This document shows positions 16,147-25,022 of a DNA stretch of 64,000 nucleotides, in pieces. Numbering within the stretch: position 1 is the first letter of the stretch; the number at the start of each line of letters is the position of its first letter. The stretch covers positions 6,393 to 70,392 of the forward strand of contig NZ_CALCDX010000242.1 of assembly GCF_937900395.1 (NCBI RefSeq), read 5' to 3'. The notes below the pieces were generated by a model. That model saw nothing but the letters and a program-made list of their open reading frames with translations. It searched no databases and was not told the origin of the DNA. This stretch comes from an uncultured Caulobacter sp. Its GTDB lineage: Bacteria > Pseudomonadota > Alphaproteobacteria > Caulobacterales > Caulobacteraceae. The translations under genes and the position numbers were made by a program.

Positions 16147-18948
16147 TTAGAACTTGTAGCGCAGACCCATCATGTAGGTCGAACCGCTCTGGTTCTGGTT
16201 ATAGAGGTAGCGGTTCTGCCCCCAGAACTGCGTGTCCTTCTGGTTGGTCAGGTTGACGGCGTCCAGCGAGACCTGCAGCTTCTCGGAGATCTTGTAGAAC
16301 GCCGCGGCGTCCACGTAGGTCGACCCCTCGAAGCCTCGGGTGCTGGCGCTCATCGGCGACGCGTTGCGGCCCGTGTACCAGCGGGTGCGGTGGCTGAGCG
16401 ATCCGCGCAGACCCCAGTTGTCGGTCTCATAGTAGAGCGTGGCGTTGTAGCTGGTCTTCGAGATCCCGGTCAGCGCCTCGTCGGCGTCGACATAGGTGTA
16501 GTTGGCCATCGCGCCGAACTTGTCGAACGGCGCGGGTAGGAACGTGAAGTCCGCCTGCGCGGCCAGCTCGACACCAGTCAGCTTCTTCTTGCCCGCGACG
16601 TTCACGGGCATCGAGAACTCCTTCACGATCGTGTTCGCGGTCGCGCCGGGGATCGTGGTGAAGGGCACGCCGGTCTGGCTGAACGGCACGTTCTCCAGGG
16701 TCAGCGAGCCGATAAAGTTCTCGATGTCCTTCTGGAACACGCTGGCGGAGAACATGCCGATCTTGCCGAAGTAGTATTCGACGGCGACGTCCAGGGTCGT
16801 GTCCTTGTACGGCTTCAGGTTCGGATTGCCGCGCGACGCGGTGATCACGCCCGAGTCCGGATCTTTGAACGCGGTGCCCTCGGCGGCCATGGAGCCCATC
16901 CCGGGACGGTTCAGGTTCTGGGTCGCCGAGAAGCGCACCTGAACCTCAGGCGTCAGCTCCAGCACCGTATTCAGAGCCGGCAGAACACCCGAATAGCTGC
17001 CCTTCACGTCGGTGGTGCCAAGGTAGGCGTAGCTGTCGCCCTGGATCCAGCCGGTGCTGTGGGTGTCGGTCTGATAGCCGCGCAGGCCCACATTGCCACG
17101 GAGGCGCTTGCCGAACAGCTCGTGATCCCAATCCAGCTGAACGTATTCGGACACGGTCTCTTCCGTGGTCGTGTAGACGTTCTCGATGTCCTGCAGAGCG
17201 CCGCCCGTGCCGTCCGTGTTCGGGCCGAGGCGGTGATATTCCTTGTACTTGGCGAAGGCCTTGGCGTAGTCGCCGATCAGCCACGAACCGAAGTTGTTCG
17301 AGAACACCGTGGTGATGTCGCCCACCGACGTGCCGCGCGCCTTGGCGCGGGTGCCGTTGACGTTATCGTCGTAGAACAGGTCTTTGCCGTCCTGGCGGAA
17401 GCGGTGATAGGCCGCGCCGGCGCGTAGGGTCAGCGTGTCGTTCAGCACGTAGTGCGCGTTCAGAACGCCCTCGCGTAGTTCCGACTGGTTGTAGAAGCTG
17501 CGGTAGTAGAACGAGTCCATCGCGTAGTTGGCCGCATTGGTCGGATCCCAGCCCGGATACTGGAACGAAGCGGACTGACCGTCGGCGCCGTAGTTGGCGA
17601 TCAGGTTACCCTTGGCGCGCATGTAGAGTTTGTCGTCATAGGGCGTCTTGTAGGTCGACTTTTCGTAGCCGACGTGGCCGTCGAACGTCAGTCGCTCGGT
17701 AGCGTCCCACTTGCCGGTGAGCGCCAGCTGGCGGAAACGGTTCTTGTTCAGCGAGCGGCGATGCTCGCTGCCGAACGTCGTCCCCGTGACGTCCATCGAG
17801 GTGACGTAGCCGTTGCTGTCGTAAGCCAGACTGTTGATCACCGACGGCTTCTGGAACACGGTCGGCCACACGCCGCCCGGCGCCGTGTCGAAAGCGACCG
17901 AACCCGTCGAAGAAAGCGGACGGGTGGCCAGGTGCAGCTCGTCGCGGTGCGTCGTGAACTGGCCATAGAGGCCGTCCAGGGTCAGCAGCAGGTTATCGAC
18001 AGGCTTCCACTGGACGGCGGTCGTGATGCCCAGGCGTTCCATCTTGGCGTCCCAGGATGAAAGCCGGTTGCCGTCGGCGAAATAGAGGTCGCCGGAGACG
18101 AACTTGGCTTGCTGGGCGGCGCTCAGCTTCGAGATGTCGAGACCCTTGGTCACCAGCGAGTTCATCGTCGAGGCGGAGGGGTGCGAATAGTTGTAGGTGT
18201 TGTGGCCCTGCTCGGTCGTCTGGCGCTTGGCGTAGGCGATCGAAGCCAGCACGCCGAACCGGTTATCCCAGTTCTGGCTGAACAGAGCGGCGATGCGCGG
18301 CTGGGTGTCCTTGGTGTACTGGTTGGTGCCCAGTTTCAGCGACAGCGCGCCCTTGGAGCCGGGCTGGTAGTCGAACGGCTTGCCGGTGAAGAGGCCAACG
18401 GTGCCGGCCATGCCGCCTTCGTTCTGTGCGGCTTCGAAGGTCTTTTCGACCTCGACGCGCGAGAACAGTTCCGAGGCGAAGATGTTGAAGTCGAAAGCGC
18501 GGTCGCGCGAGCGTTGGCCGCGGCTGTCCTGCGCCGAGTCGACGTTACCCAGCACTTCCATGCCGTTCAGTTGCACGCGGGCGAAATCCGGGCCCAGGCC
18601 GCGCAGCGAGATGCGACGACCTTCGCCCGCTTCACGGTTGATCTGAACGCCCGGCAGGCGCTGCAGCGACTCGGCCAGGTTCAGTTCCGGGAACTTGGCC
18701 ATGTCCTCGGCGACGATCGCGTCCTTCTGGATCACCGATTCGCGCTTGATGGCGCGGGCGTCGGCGAGCGATTTGCGGAATCCGGTGACGACGATCGCAT
18801 CGACGGTGTCGCTGGCGCCCGCGCTCTCCGCGGCCTGCCGCGCGAAAGCCGCGGTGGCGCTGGCGTCGGCCACGAGCACGGCGACCGTGCACAGCAGACA
18901 GCTCTTCAAGTTCGGCCGCCAGGCCCGAACGGATTGCAACTTCAGCAT
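16147..18948 (-). CDS. TonB-dependent receptor (Xanthomonas/Caulobacter type) of the phosphonate regulon
   Basis: This ~933-residue outer-membrane receptor has a signal segment (CLLCTVAVLVADASATAAFA) and a TonB box (DAIVVTGFRKS). The plug carries LPGVQINREAGEGRRISLRG, and the long beta-barrel ends in an aromatic residue (MMGLRYKF). The ATG at 18948 is preceded by AGGGGA 6 nt upstream; a TTG at 18966 is less likely. The box TGGTCCATACCA lies 21 nt before the ATG. It is co-oriented with the sulfotransferase/oxygenase/phnX genes. This suggests import of a phosphonate-containing ligand too large for porins. Confidence 0.93.
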   Translation of the reverse strand: MLKLQSVRAWRPNLKSCLLCTVAVLVADASATAAFARQAAESAGASDTVDAIVVTGFRKSLADARAIKRESVIQKDAIVAEDMAKFPELNLAESLQRLPGVQINREAGEGRRISLRGLGPDFARVQLNGMEVLGNVDSAQDSRGQRSRDRAFDFNIFASELFSRVEVEKTFEAAQNEGGMAGTVGLFTGKPFDYQPGSKGALSLKLGTNQYTKDTQPRIAALFSQNWDNRFGVLASIAYAKRQTTEQGHNTYNYSHPSASTMNSLVTKGLDISKLSAAQQAKFVSGDLYFADGNRLSSWDAKMERLGITTAVQWKPVDNLLLTLDGLYGQFTTHRDELHLATRPLSSTGSVAFDTAPGGVWPTVFQKPSVINSLAYDSNGYVTSMDVTGTTFGSEHRRSLNKNRFRQLALTGKWDATERLTFDGHVGYEKSTYKTPYDDKLYMRAKGNLIANYGADGQSASFQYPGWDPTNAANYAMDSFYYRSFYNQSELREGVLNAHYVLNDTLTLRAGAAYHRFRQDGKDLFYDDNVNGTRAKARGTSVGDITTVFSNNFGSWLIGDYAKAFAKYKEYHRLGPNTDGTGGALQDIENVYTTTEETVSEYVQLDWDHELFGKRLRGNVGLRGYQTDTHSTGWIQGDSYAYLGTTDVKGSYSGVLPALNTVLELTPEVQVRFSATQNLNRPGMGSMAAEGTAFKDPDSGVITASRGNPNLKPYKDTTLDVAVEYYFGKIGMFSASVFQKDIENFIGSLTLENVPFSQTGVPFTTIPGATANTIVKEFSMPVNVAGKKKLTGVELAAQADFTFLPAPFDKFGAMANYTYVDADEALTGISKTSYNATLYYETDNWGLRGSLSHRTRWYTGRNASPMSASTRGFEGSTYVDAAAFYKISEKLQVSLDAVNLTNQKDTQFWGQNRYLYNQNQSGSTYMMGLRYKF

Positions 18949-18969
18949 GAGAATCCCCTGCCCCAAAAC

Positions 18970-18981
18970 TGGTATGGACCA
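18970..18981. promoter_or_regulatory. Box TGGTATGGACCA (minus strand TGGTCCATACCA) before the TBDR
   Basis: This is the third copy of the TGGTCYAKACCA box, 21 nt before the TBDR start at 18948. It ties the receptor and its downstream operon to the UTRA regulator more than 11 kb away. Confidence 0.65.
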
Positions 18982-19179
18982 GAAGCTTTAAGCAGGCTGC
19001 CACGACACCTGCGTGACAGTGACGGGCCGTCAGCCAAAATTCGTTGCGCGAGCACCTGCCTTCGGCCGAGGGCCGAGATCATTTACTTTCGGAACGGATC
19101 ATTCTTCCGGGCCATTCTTGTGGGCGCGGTTCAATAGGTCCAGGACGTGCTGGCGCGGCGTCGCCACGTGAATGGCTTT

Positions 19180-19191
19180 TGGACTATACCA
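19180..19191. promoter_or_regulatory. One-mismatch copy of the UTRA box, TGGACTATACCA
   Basis: It matches TGGTCTATACCA at 11 of 12 positions, about 200 nt from the copy at 18970-18981 and 116 nt before the LacI start. It could be an auxiliary site, allowing looping, or an upstream operator for the divergent LacI gene. Confidence 0.45.
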
Positions 19192-19306
19192 ATAATCGGC
19201 CCGTTGACGCTGGGCCGCCTGAACTCGAGGCGTCTTCCCAGCGCGCGCGCTTGTATTGCAGGGGCTTCCTGAGCATCTTCGCCGAACTTTCGGGGGAATA
19301 TCGCGC

Positions 19307-20347
19307 TTGACGACCAAGAGGCCCACCATCGACGATGTCGCCCGGCTTTCGGGCGTGGCGCGCGTGACGGTGTCCCGGGTGCTCAACGGCGGTCCGAACG
19401 TCCGGGACGAGGTCCGCGCCCGAGTGATGCGCGCGGTCGAGGCGCTGGACTATAAGGTCAATCCCCAGGCGCGCAGTCTCGCCGGGGGCGCCAGCCGGCT
19501 GCTGGCCTTCGTCTTCGCTTCGGATCCCGAGAACGAGCCCAACTCCTATTATGAGTCCGCGCTGGAGTTGGGGGCGCTGAGAGCCTGCCTGGCCCTGGGC
19601 TATCAGGTGCTGATCCAGAACGTTCCGCATCAGACGCCCGACCGGCAGAAGCGCGTACTGGACCTGGTCACGACCCAGCGATGCGAGGGGCTGATCCTGT
19701 CCCCTCCCTACAGCGACGATGTCGCCTTGATCGACGCGGCCTTGGCGCAGGGGTGCAAGGTCGTGACCGTGTCGCCCGGCGGCCCCGGATGCGGCAAGGC
19801 CGACGCGGTTGGGGTCGACGACGAGGCAGGCGGCCACGACATCGCGCGCGAGCTGCTGCGCCTTGGCCACCGACGGTTCGGCTTTATCGCCGGGCTGGAA
19901 GGGCACCTGTCCGCGGACCGACGGTTCAAGGGCTTTCAGCGCGCCCTTTCCGAACAGGGCCTTGGACAGTCGGATTACGTGGTTTCGCGCGGAGACTTCA
20001 CCTTTCGGTCGGGAGTCGACCTCGCCCCCGCCCTACTGGATCACCCTTTGCGCCCGACCGCGATCGTTTGCGCCAATGACGACATGGCTGCCGGCGTTCT
20101 GTCGGCGGGCCACGCGCGCGGCCTGAACATTCCTCAGGACCTTTCCATCACCGGCTTTGACGACGCGCCCGTCGCCGCCATCGTCTGGCCGCCGCTGACC
20201 ACCGTGCACCAACCGGTCAAGGTGCTGGGCCAACGGGCCGTCGAACTGATCGTCGCCCGACTGACCGGCGCAAATCCAGAGCCGCGGCCGGTATTTCAGC
20301 AGCTCGACCACGCCGTCGTCCTCCGTCAGACGACGGCCACGGCCTAA
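19307..20347 (+). CDS. LacI-family regulator of the glycoside locus
   Basis: This 346-residue LacI/GalR protein has its HTH at the extreme N terminus (PTIDDVARLSGVARVTVSRV), a hinge (YKVNPQARSL) and a sugar-binding domain (AIVCANDDMAAG, ITGFDDAPVA). I choose the TTG at 19307 because GGGGGAA lies 8-9 nt upstream; another TTG at 19256 would add 17 residues before the HTH. The next gene is the TBDR at 20496. Two palindromes lie between them, so local repression of the TBDR and glycosidase genes is the natural reading. Confidence 0.92.
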   Translation: MTTKRPTIDDVARLSGVARVTVSRVLNGGPNVRDEVRARVMRAVEALDYKVNPQARSLAGGASRLLAFVFASDPENEPNSYYESALELGALRACLALGYQVLIQNVPHQTPDRQKRVLDLVTTQRCEGLILSPPYSDDVALIDAALAQGCKVVTVSPGGPGCGKADAVGVDDEAGGHDIARELLRLGHRRFGFIAGLEGHLSADRRFKGFQRALSEQGLGQSDYVVSRGDFTFRSGVDLAPALLDHPLRPTAIVCANDDMAAGVLSAGHARGLNIPQDLSITGFDDAPVAAIVWPPLTTVHQPVKVLGQRAVELIVARLTGANPEPRPVFQQLDHAVVLRQTTATA

Positions 20348-20365
20348 TCTCGCCACGTTTGCGCC

Positions 20366-20407
20366 TTGACAACGTTGTCGCCTTGGCGGCAATTGGAAGC
20401 GCTTCCA
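20366..20407 (+). promoter_or_regulatory. Two LacI-type operators overlapping a -35 element before the TBDR
   Basis: TTGACA (20366-20371) overlaps the perfect 12-bp palindrome GACAACGTTGTC (20368-20379). A second perfect 14-bp palindrome, TGGAAGCGCTTCCA, is at 20394-20407. Both have the central CG of LacI-family sites. The TBDR start codon is at 20496. Confidence 0.65.
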
Positions 20408-20495
20408 TTGGAGCATTTCCACGGCCGGATTCGGCCGCATGACAAGCAAGAAGATGGATCGCCTTTTCCGCGGGCGAGTTCAGAGGGGAGAATTC

Positions 20496-23342
20496 ATGCG
20501 AAACCGCACGACGAGCGGCGCGCGTCCGTCCACCGAAAAGTTCTACGCTACGGCTTCGGTCGCGGCCATCACCCTGGCCCTCGCCGGGCCTGGCTTCGCG
20601 CAGACCGCGCCCCAAGCCGAGGACGATACGGTCGAGGCGATCGTGGTCACCGGCATCCGCGCCGGCATCCAGAACTCGATCAACATCAAGAAGAACGAGA
20701 CCTCGATCGTCGAGGCCGTGTCGGCCGAAGACATCGGCAAGCTGCCCGACGTCTCGATCGCCGAGTCGATCGCCCGCCTGCCCGGTCTCGCCGCCCAGCG
20801 CGTCAACGGCCGCGCTCAGGTCATCTCGATCCGCGGCCTGGCGCCCGACTTCACCACCACGCTGCTGAATGGCCGCCAGCAGGCCAGCTCCGGCGACAAC
20901 CGCGCCGTCGAGTTCGACCAGTATCCGTCCGAGCTGCTGTCCAGCGTCGTGATCTACAAGACGCCCGACGCCCAGGTGTCGGGCATGGGCCTGTCGGGCA
21001 CGGCCGATCTGCGCACCGTTCGTCCGCTGGAGTACGGCAAGCGCGCGCTGGCCGTGAACCTGCGGGGCGAGAAGACTTCGGGCAAGAAGCTGAACGACGA
21101 CTCCCGCAACACCGGCGGCCGCTTCAGCGTCAGCTACATCAACCAGTTCGCCGACGACACGATCGGCGTGGCCCTGGGCTACGCCCACCTGGATTCGCCG
21201 TCTCAGGTGAAGCACTACAAGGCCTACGGCTACGAGGCCTTCCCGGCCGACTCCACCTCGCCCGACAGTGCCGACGGCGCCTTGATGCTGAACGGCCAGG
21301 AGATTTTCGCCACCTCGCGCAACAACAAGCGCGACGCGGTGATCGGGATCCTCGAGTATCAGCCCAACGAGCGACTGCACTCGACGCTGGATCTCTACTA
21401 CTCGTCCTTCAAGCAGAAAGAACGCACGCGCGGCGCCCAGTGGTTCTCGAACCCCTACGCCGACGGCGTCACCTATTCGGGCGTGACCACCGAGACGCTG
21501 GGCGGCTCGAAGTTCGCGTCCGGCGGCACGCTGAACCATGGCGTTCTGCAGCTGCGCAACGATTACAACAACCGCATGGACCAGCTGTTCTCGGCCGGCC
21601 TGAACAACGAGTTCAAGTTCAGCGACAAGACCCGGCTGATCGCCGATCTGTCCTATTCGTCGAACAAGCGGAAAGAACAGATCATGGAGACGTACGCGGG
21701 CTATGGCCGCGGCGTCGGCGGAGTCACGCCGGATACGCCGGACGTGGGCCGCACCTATGACACCATCGGCTTCAAGGTCGCCGACGATGGCTTCTCGCAA
21801 TACGACGAGGGCCTGAGCTACGCCGACGCCAGCAAGGTCACGCTGGGCGACCGCGCGCCCTGGGGCGGCTGGGGTCACGACGGCGCGATCCGCTTCCCGC
21901 ATGTGAAGGAAGACGTGACCGCCGTCGACGTGCGCCTCGAGCACGATATGGACGGCTTCATCACCCAGGTCTCGGGCGGTGTGAACTACACCAAGCGCGA
22001 CAAGGGCAAGACGGTCTCGGACAATGACCTGTTCCTGAAGAACGGCCGCCAGCAGGTCTATGTCGATGCGGCGGATCTTGTGGCCCCGACCAACCTGGGC
22101 TTCGCCGGCTTCGGCGACGTGTTGGCCGTCAAGATCGGCGATGTCTGGAAGAAGTACTACAACTCCGCGCCGATCCTCGACGCCAACTACTACGACAAGA
22201 ACTGGGACATCACCGAAGAGGTTGCGACCTTCTTCGCCAAGGCCAACTTCCAGGCTGGCGACCTGCGCGGCAATGTCGGCGTCCAGGTGGTCAAGCAGAA
22301 GCAGGAGTCCAGCGGCGTCGTGATCAACGGCCTGGCCTCCGGCCAGCCAATCGTCCCGACCCGGATCAACGCCAAGGACGATTACACCGACGTCCTGCCG
22401 AGCATGAACCTGATCTATGACCTGGGCGGCGGGCATCGCATCCGCTTCGCCCTGTCGAAGACCATGGCTCGTCCGCGGATGGACGACATGCGGGCTAATG
22501 TGACGCCAGGCTTCAACGGCCTGGTCTGCTCCAGCCAGCCCTGCGGCCCCGGCACGACGGTCAATCCGTGGTCGGCGTCCGGCGGCAACCCTCACCTGAA
22601 ACCCTGGATGGCGAAGGCCGCCGACCTGGCCTATGAGTGGTACGTCAGCCCCGCGACCTATCTGTCGGTGGCCGGCTTCTACAAGAAGCTGGACACCTAC
22701 ATCTATCAGCAGTCGGGCACGTTCGACTTCGCCGGCATCCCGCTGCCGCCGGGCGCGAATATCCCGTCGGGCACGACGATCAACAACATCGGTCAGATCA
22801 CCCTGCCCGCCAACGGCAACGGCGGCTCGGTGAAGGGCCTGGAGTTCAGCGGCGCGCTAGACTTTGGCCAGTTCGCGGACATGATGAAGGGCTTCGGCGT
22901 CCAGGGCAGCCTGTCGCTGACCAAGTCGAACCTGAACCCGACCACGAGCACCGATCCCAAGCAGAAGGTTCGTATCCCCGGCCTGTCGGGCACGGTCTAC
23001 AACGTCACCGGCTACTACGAGCGTGGCGGCTTCCAAGCTCGGATCAGCCAGCGCTATCGCTCGGCGTTCAAGGGCGAGGTCGTGCAGCTGTTCGCGACGC
23101 GCGGCTACACCGAGATCCTGTCGGACAAGCAGGTCGACGCCCAGATCGGCTACACCTTCCAGGACGGTCCGCTCGAGAACCTAGGGTTCCTGCTGCAAGT
23201 CAACAACTTGACTAACTCACCATACCGCACGCGGCTTGGCCTGGACGGCGGCGGGACCAAGACCAGCAACGGCGCCTCGCTGCCGGAAACCTACGAAAAG
23301 TACGGCCGCCAGATCCTGTTCGGCGTCAACTATCGGTTCTAA
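20496..23342 (+). CDS. TonB-dependent receptor of the glycoside locus
   Basis: This 948-residue receptor has a signal peptide ending at FAQTAP and a TonB-box region (VEAIVVTGIRAGI). The plug carries KLPDVSIAESIARLPG and ISIRGLAPDFTTTLLNGR, and the barrel ends FGVNYRF. The ATG at 20496 has GAGGGGAG just upstream; an earlier ATG at 20439 would put 19 extra residues before the signal. It precedes the halogenase, GH3 and GH30 genes and follows its likely LacI regulator. A beta-glucoside or beta-glucan ligand is inferred from the enzymes. Confidence 0.93.
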   Translation: MRNRTTSGARPSTEKFYATASVAAITLALAGPGFAQTAPQAEDDTVEAIVVTGIRAGIQNSINIKKNETSIVEAVSAEDIGKLPDVSIAESIARLPGLAAQRVNGRAQVISIRGLAPDFTTTLLNGRQQASSGDNRAVEFDQYPSELLSSVVIYKTPDAQVSGMGLSGTADLRTVRPLEYGKRALAVNLRGEKTSGKKLNDDSRNTGGRFSVSYINQFADDTIGVALGYAHLDSPSQVKHYKAYGYEAFPADSTSPDSADGALMLNGQEIFATSRNNKRDAVIGILEYQPNERLHSTLDLYYSSFKQKERTRGAQWFSNPYADGVTYSGVTTETLGGSKFASGGTLNHGVLQLRNDYNNRMDQLFSAGLNNEFKFSDKTRLIADLSYSSNKRKEQIMETYAGYGRGVGGVTPDTPDVGRTYDTIGFKVADDGFSQYDEGLSYADASKVTLGDRAPWGGWGHDGAIRFPHVKEDVTAVDVRLEHDMDGFITQVSGGVNYTKRDKGKTVSDNDLFLKNGRQQVYVDAADLVAPTNLGFAGFGDVLAVKIGDVWKKYYNSAPILDANYYDKNWDITEEVATFFAKANFQAGDLRGNVGVQVVKQKQESSGVVINGLASGQPIVPTRINAKDDYTDVLPSMNLIYDLGGGHRIRFALSKTMARPRMDDMRANVTPGFNGLVCSSQPCGPGTTVNPWSASGGNPHLKPWMAKAADLAYEWYVSPATYLSVAGFYKKLDTYIYQQSGTFDFAGIPLPPGANIPSGTTINNIGQITLPANGNGGSVKGLEFSGALDFGQFADMMKGFGVQGSLSLTKSNLNPTTSTDPKQKVRIPGLSGTVYNVTGYYERGGFQARISQRYRSAFKGEVVQLFATRGYTEILSDKQVDAQIGYTFQDGPLENLGFLLQVNNLTNSPYRTRLGLDGGGTKTSNGASLPETYEKYGRQILFGVNYRF

Positions 23343-23348
23343 GCAAGA

Positions 23349-23430
23349 TGGCGAGCCCGTCGCAGCCCCCTTAGCGGTCGGGCTCGCCAGCTAGAACCAT
23401 CGGAGGCGGGGCCGCTCAGCCAGCGGCCCC
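23349..23430 (+). terminator. Two strong hairpins between TBDR and halogenase genes
   Basis: The first stem is TGGCGAGCCCG (23349-23359) paired with CGGGCTCGCCA (23379-23389), 11 bp. The second is GGGGCCGCT (23408-23416) paired with AGCGGCCCC (23422-23430), 9 bp with a 5-nt loop. Neither has a long T-run. They may protect the receptor mRNA end or partly terminate it, lowering expression of the enzymes. Confidence 0.55.
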
Positions 23431-23460
23431 GACCTTTGACCAAAAACGGGAGGCGAGTGG

Positions 23461-25005
23461 TTGCAACCGCTCAAGAAGATACTGATCGCCGGCGGCGGAT
23501 CAGCCGGGTGGATGACCGCGGCGCTGTGCGCGCGCCTATTCCAGGGACTCTACGAGATCGTCCTGGTCGAGTCCGAGCAGATCGGCACGATCGGCGTCGG
23601 CGAAGCGACCATCCCCGCCATCAAGAAGTTCAATGAACTGCTCGGCCTCGACGAGGACGACTTCCTGCGCAAGACGCAAGGCTCGTTCAAGCTGGGCATC
23701 CAGTTCCGTAACTGGTGGCGGAAGGGCGAGAGCTACCTGCACGGCTTCGGCGTCATCGGTCAGGACCTCGGCTGGCTGCGCGCCCACCAGTACTGGCTGC
23801 GCATGCGCGAGCTGGGCTGCGCGCCGCCGTTCGACAATCTGGCGATCAACAACGCCATGGCCTTGAGCGACAAGTTCATGCGGGCGCGGGCCGACATGAG
23901 CGAGTCCCCGATCGGCCATATCGCCCACGCCTTTCATTTCGACGCTGGCCTCTACGCCAAGCACCTGTCGACCTACGCCCAGGCGCGGGGCGTCCGGCGG
24001 CGCGAAGGCAAGATCGTCGAGGTGACGCTGCGCCCCGAAGACGGCTTCGTGCAGTCGGTTACGCTGGACGATGGCGAGACGATCTCGGCCGATCTCTTCG
24101 TGGACTGCTCGGGCTTCCGGGGCCTGATCATCGAGCAGGCCCTGAAGACCGGCTACGAGGACTGGACCCACTGGCTGCCCTGCGACCGGGCGATCGCCGT
24201 GCCGTCCGAACGCTCGGAACACTTCACGCCCTATACGCGCTCGACGGCGCACGACGCCGGCTGGCATTGGCGCATCCCGCTGCAACACCGCACCGGCAAC
24301 GGCCACGTCTATTGCAGCCGCTTCATCGACGACGACGAGGCCGAGCGCGTCCTGCTGTCCAACTTGGACGGCGCCCAGCGCGCCGATCCGCTGCGCATCC
24401 GCTTCACGACGGGCAAGCGCAAGAAGATCTGGAACAAGAACTGCGTGGCGGTGGGGCTGGCCGCCGGCTTCATGGAGCCGCTGGAGTCGACCAGCCTGCA
24501 CCTGATCCAGTCTTCGGTGATCCGCATGGTCCGGCTGTTGCCGGACGCCGGCTTCGATCAGGCGACGATCGACGAGTTCAATCGCCAGACCGACTTCGAA
24601 TACGAGCGCGTGCGCGACTTCATCATCCTGCACTACAAGGCCACCGAGCGCGACGACACCGCCTTCTGGCGCCACTGCCGGGACATGGAGGTCCCCGCGA
24701 CCCTGCAGCGGAAGATGGACCTGTTCCGCGCCAACGGGCGTGTGTTCCGCGAGGACGACGAGCTCTTCACCGAGGAGAGCTGGATCCAGGTGTTCCTGGG
24801 CCAGGGCGTCATTCCGCGCGGCTACGATCCGCTGGTCCGCGTGCACTCGGACGAGGCCATCGCCCAGTACCTGCGCAACATTGAGACGGTGATCGGCAAG
24901 TGCCTCGCCGTCATGCCCAGCCACGCCGAGTTCGTGGCCCGCACCTGCGAGGCGCCGCCCCCGGCCGCGCTGCAGGCGGCCACGCCGCTCGTTCCCACAC
25001 CCTGA
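23461..25005 (+). CDS. Flavin-dependent tryptophan-halogenase-family protein
   Basis: This 514-residue protein has the FAD motif GGGSAGW (11-17) and the halogenase signature WxWxIP at W268-W270 (WHWRIP). A Lys at K77 (SFKLGIQF) matches the catalytic Lys of PrnA/RebH. The TTG start has GGGAGG about 7 nt upstream. FADH2 would have to come from a separate reductase, and none is adjacent. Such genes recur in TBDR/glycosidase loci of Caulobacterales and relatives; most have no proven substrate. Free-tryptophan halogenation is not implied. Confidence 0.88.
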   Translation: MQPLKKILIAGGGSAGWMTAALCARLFQGLYEIVLVESEQIGTIGVGEATIPAIKKFNELLGLDEDDFLRKTQGSFKLGIQFRNWWRKGESYLHGFGVIGQDLGWLRAHQYWLRMRELGCAPPFDNLAINNAMALSDKFMRARADMSESPIGHIAHAFHFDAGLYAKHLSTYAQARGVRRREGKIVEVTLRPEDGFVQSVTLDDGETISADLFVDCSGFRGLIIEQALKTGYEDWTHWLPCDRAIAVPSERSEHFTPYTRSTAHDAGWHWRIPLQHRTGNGHVYCSRFIDDDEAERVLLSNLDGAQRADPLRIRFTTGKRKKIWNKNCVAVGLAAGFMEPLESTSLHLIQSSVIRMVRLLPDAGFDQATIDEFNRQTDFEYERVRDFIILHYKATERDDTAFWRHCRDMEVPATLQRKMDLFRANGRVFREDDELFTEESWIQVFLGQGVIPRGYDPLVRVHSDEAIAQYLRNIETVIGKCLAVMPSHAEFVARTCEAPPPAALQAATPLVPTP

Positions 25006-25022
25006 TGGCACGGAGTAACGCC

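Noticed and set aside
20217..22595. 792-residue open frame antisense to the glycoside TBDR
   Set aside because: It lacks domains and mirrors the receptor's codon bias; it also spans a promoter and the LacI end.
23536..25011. Antisense open frame opposite the halogenase
   Set aside because: No recognisable motif and no ribosome site; the plus-strand halogenase is complete.
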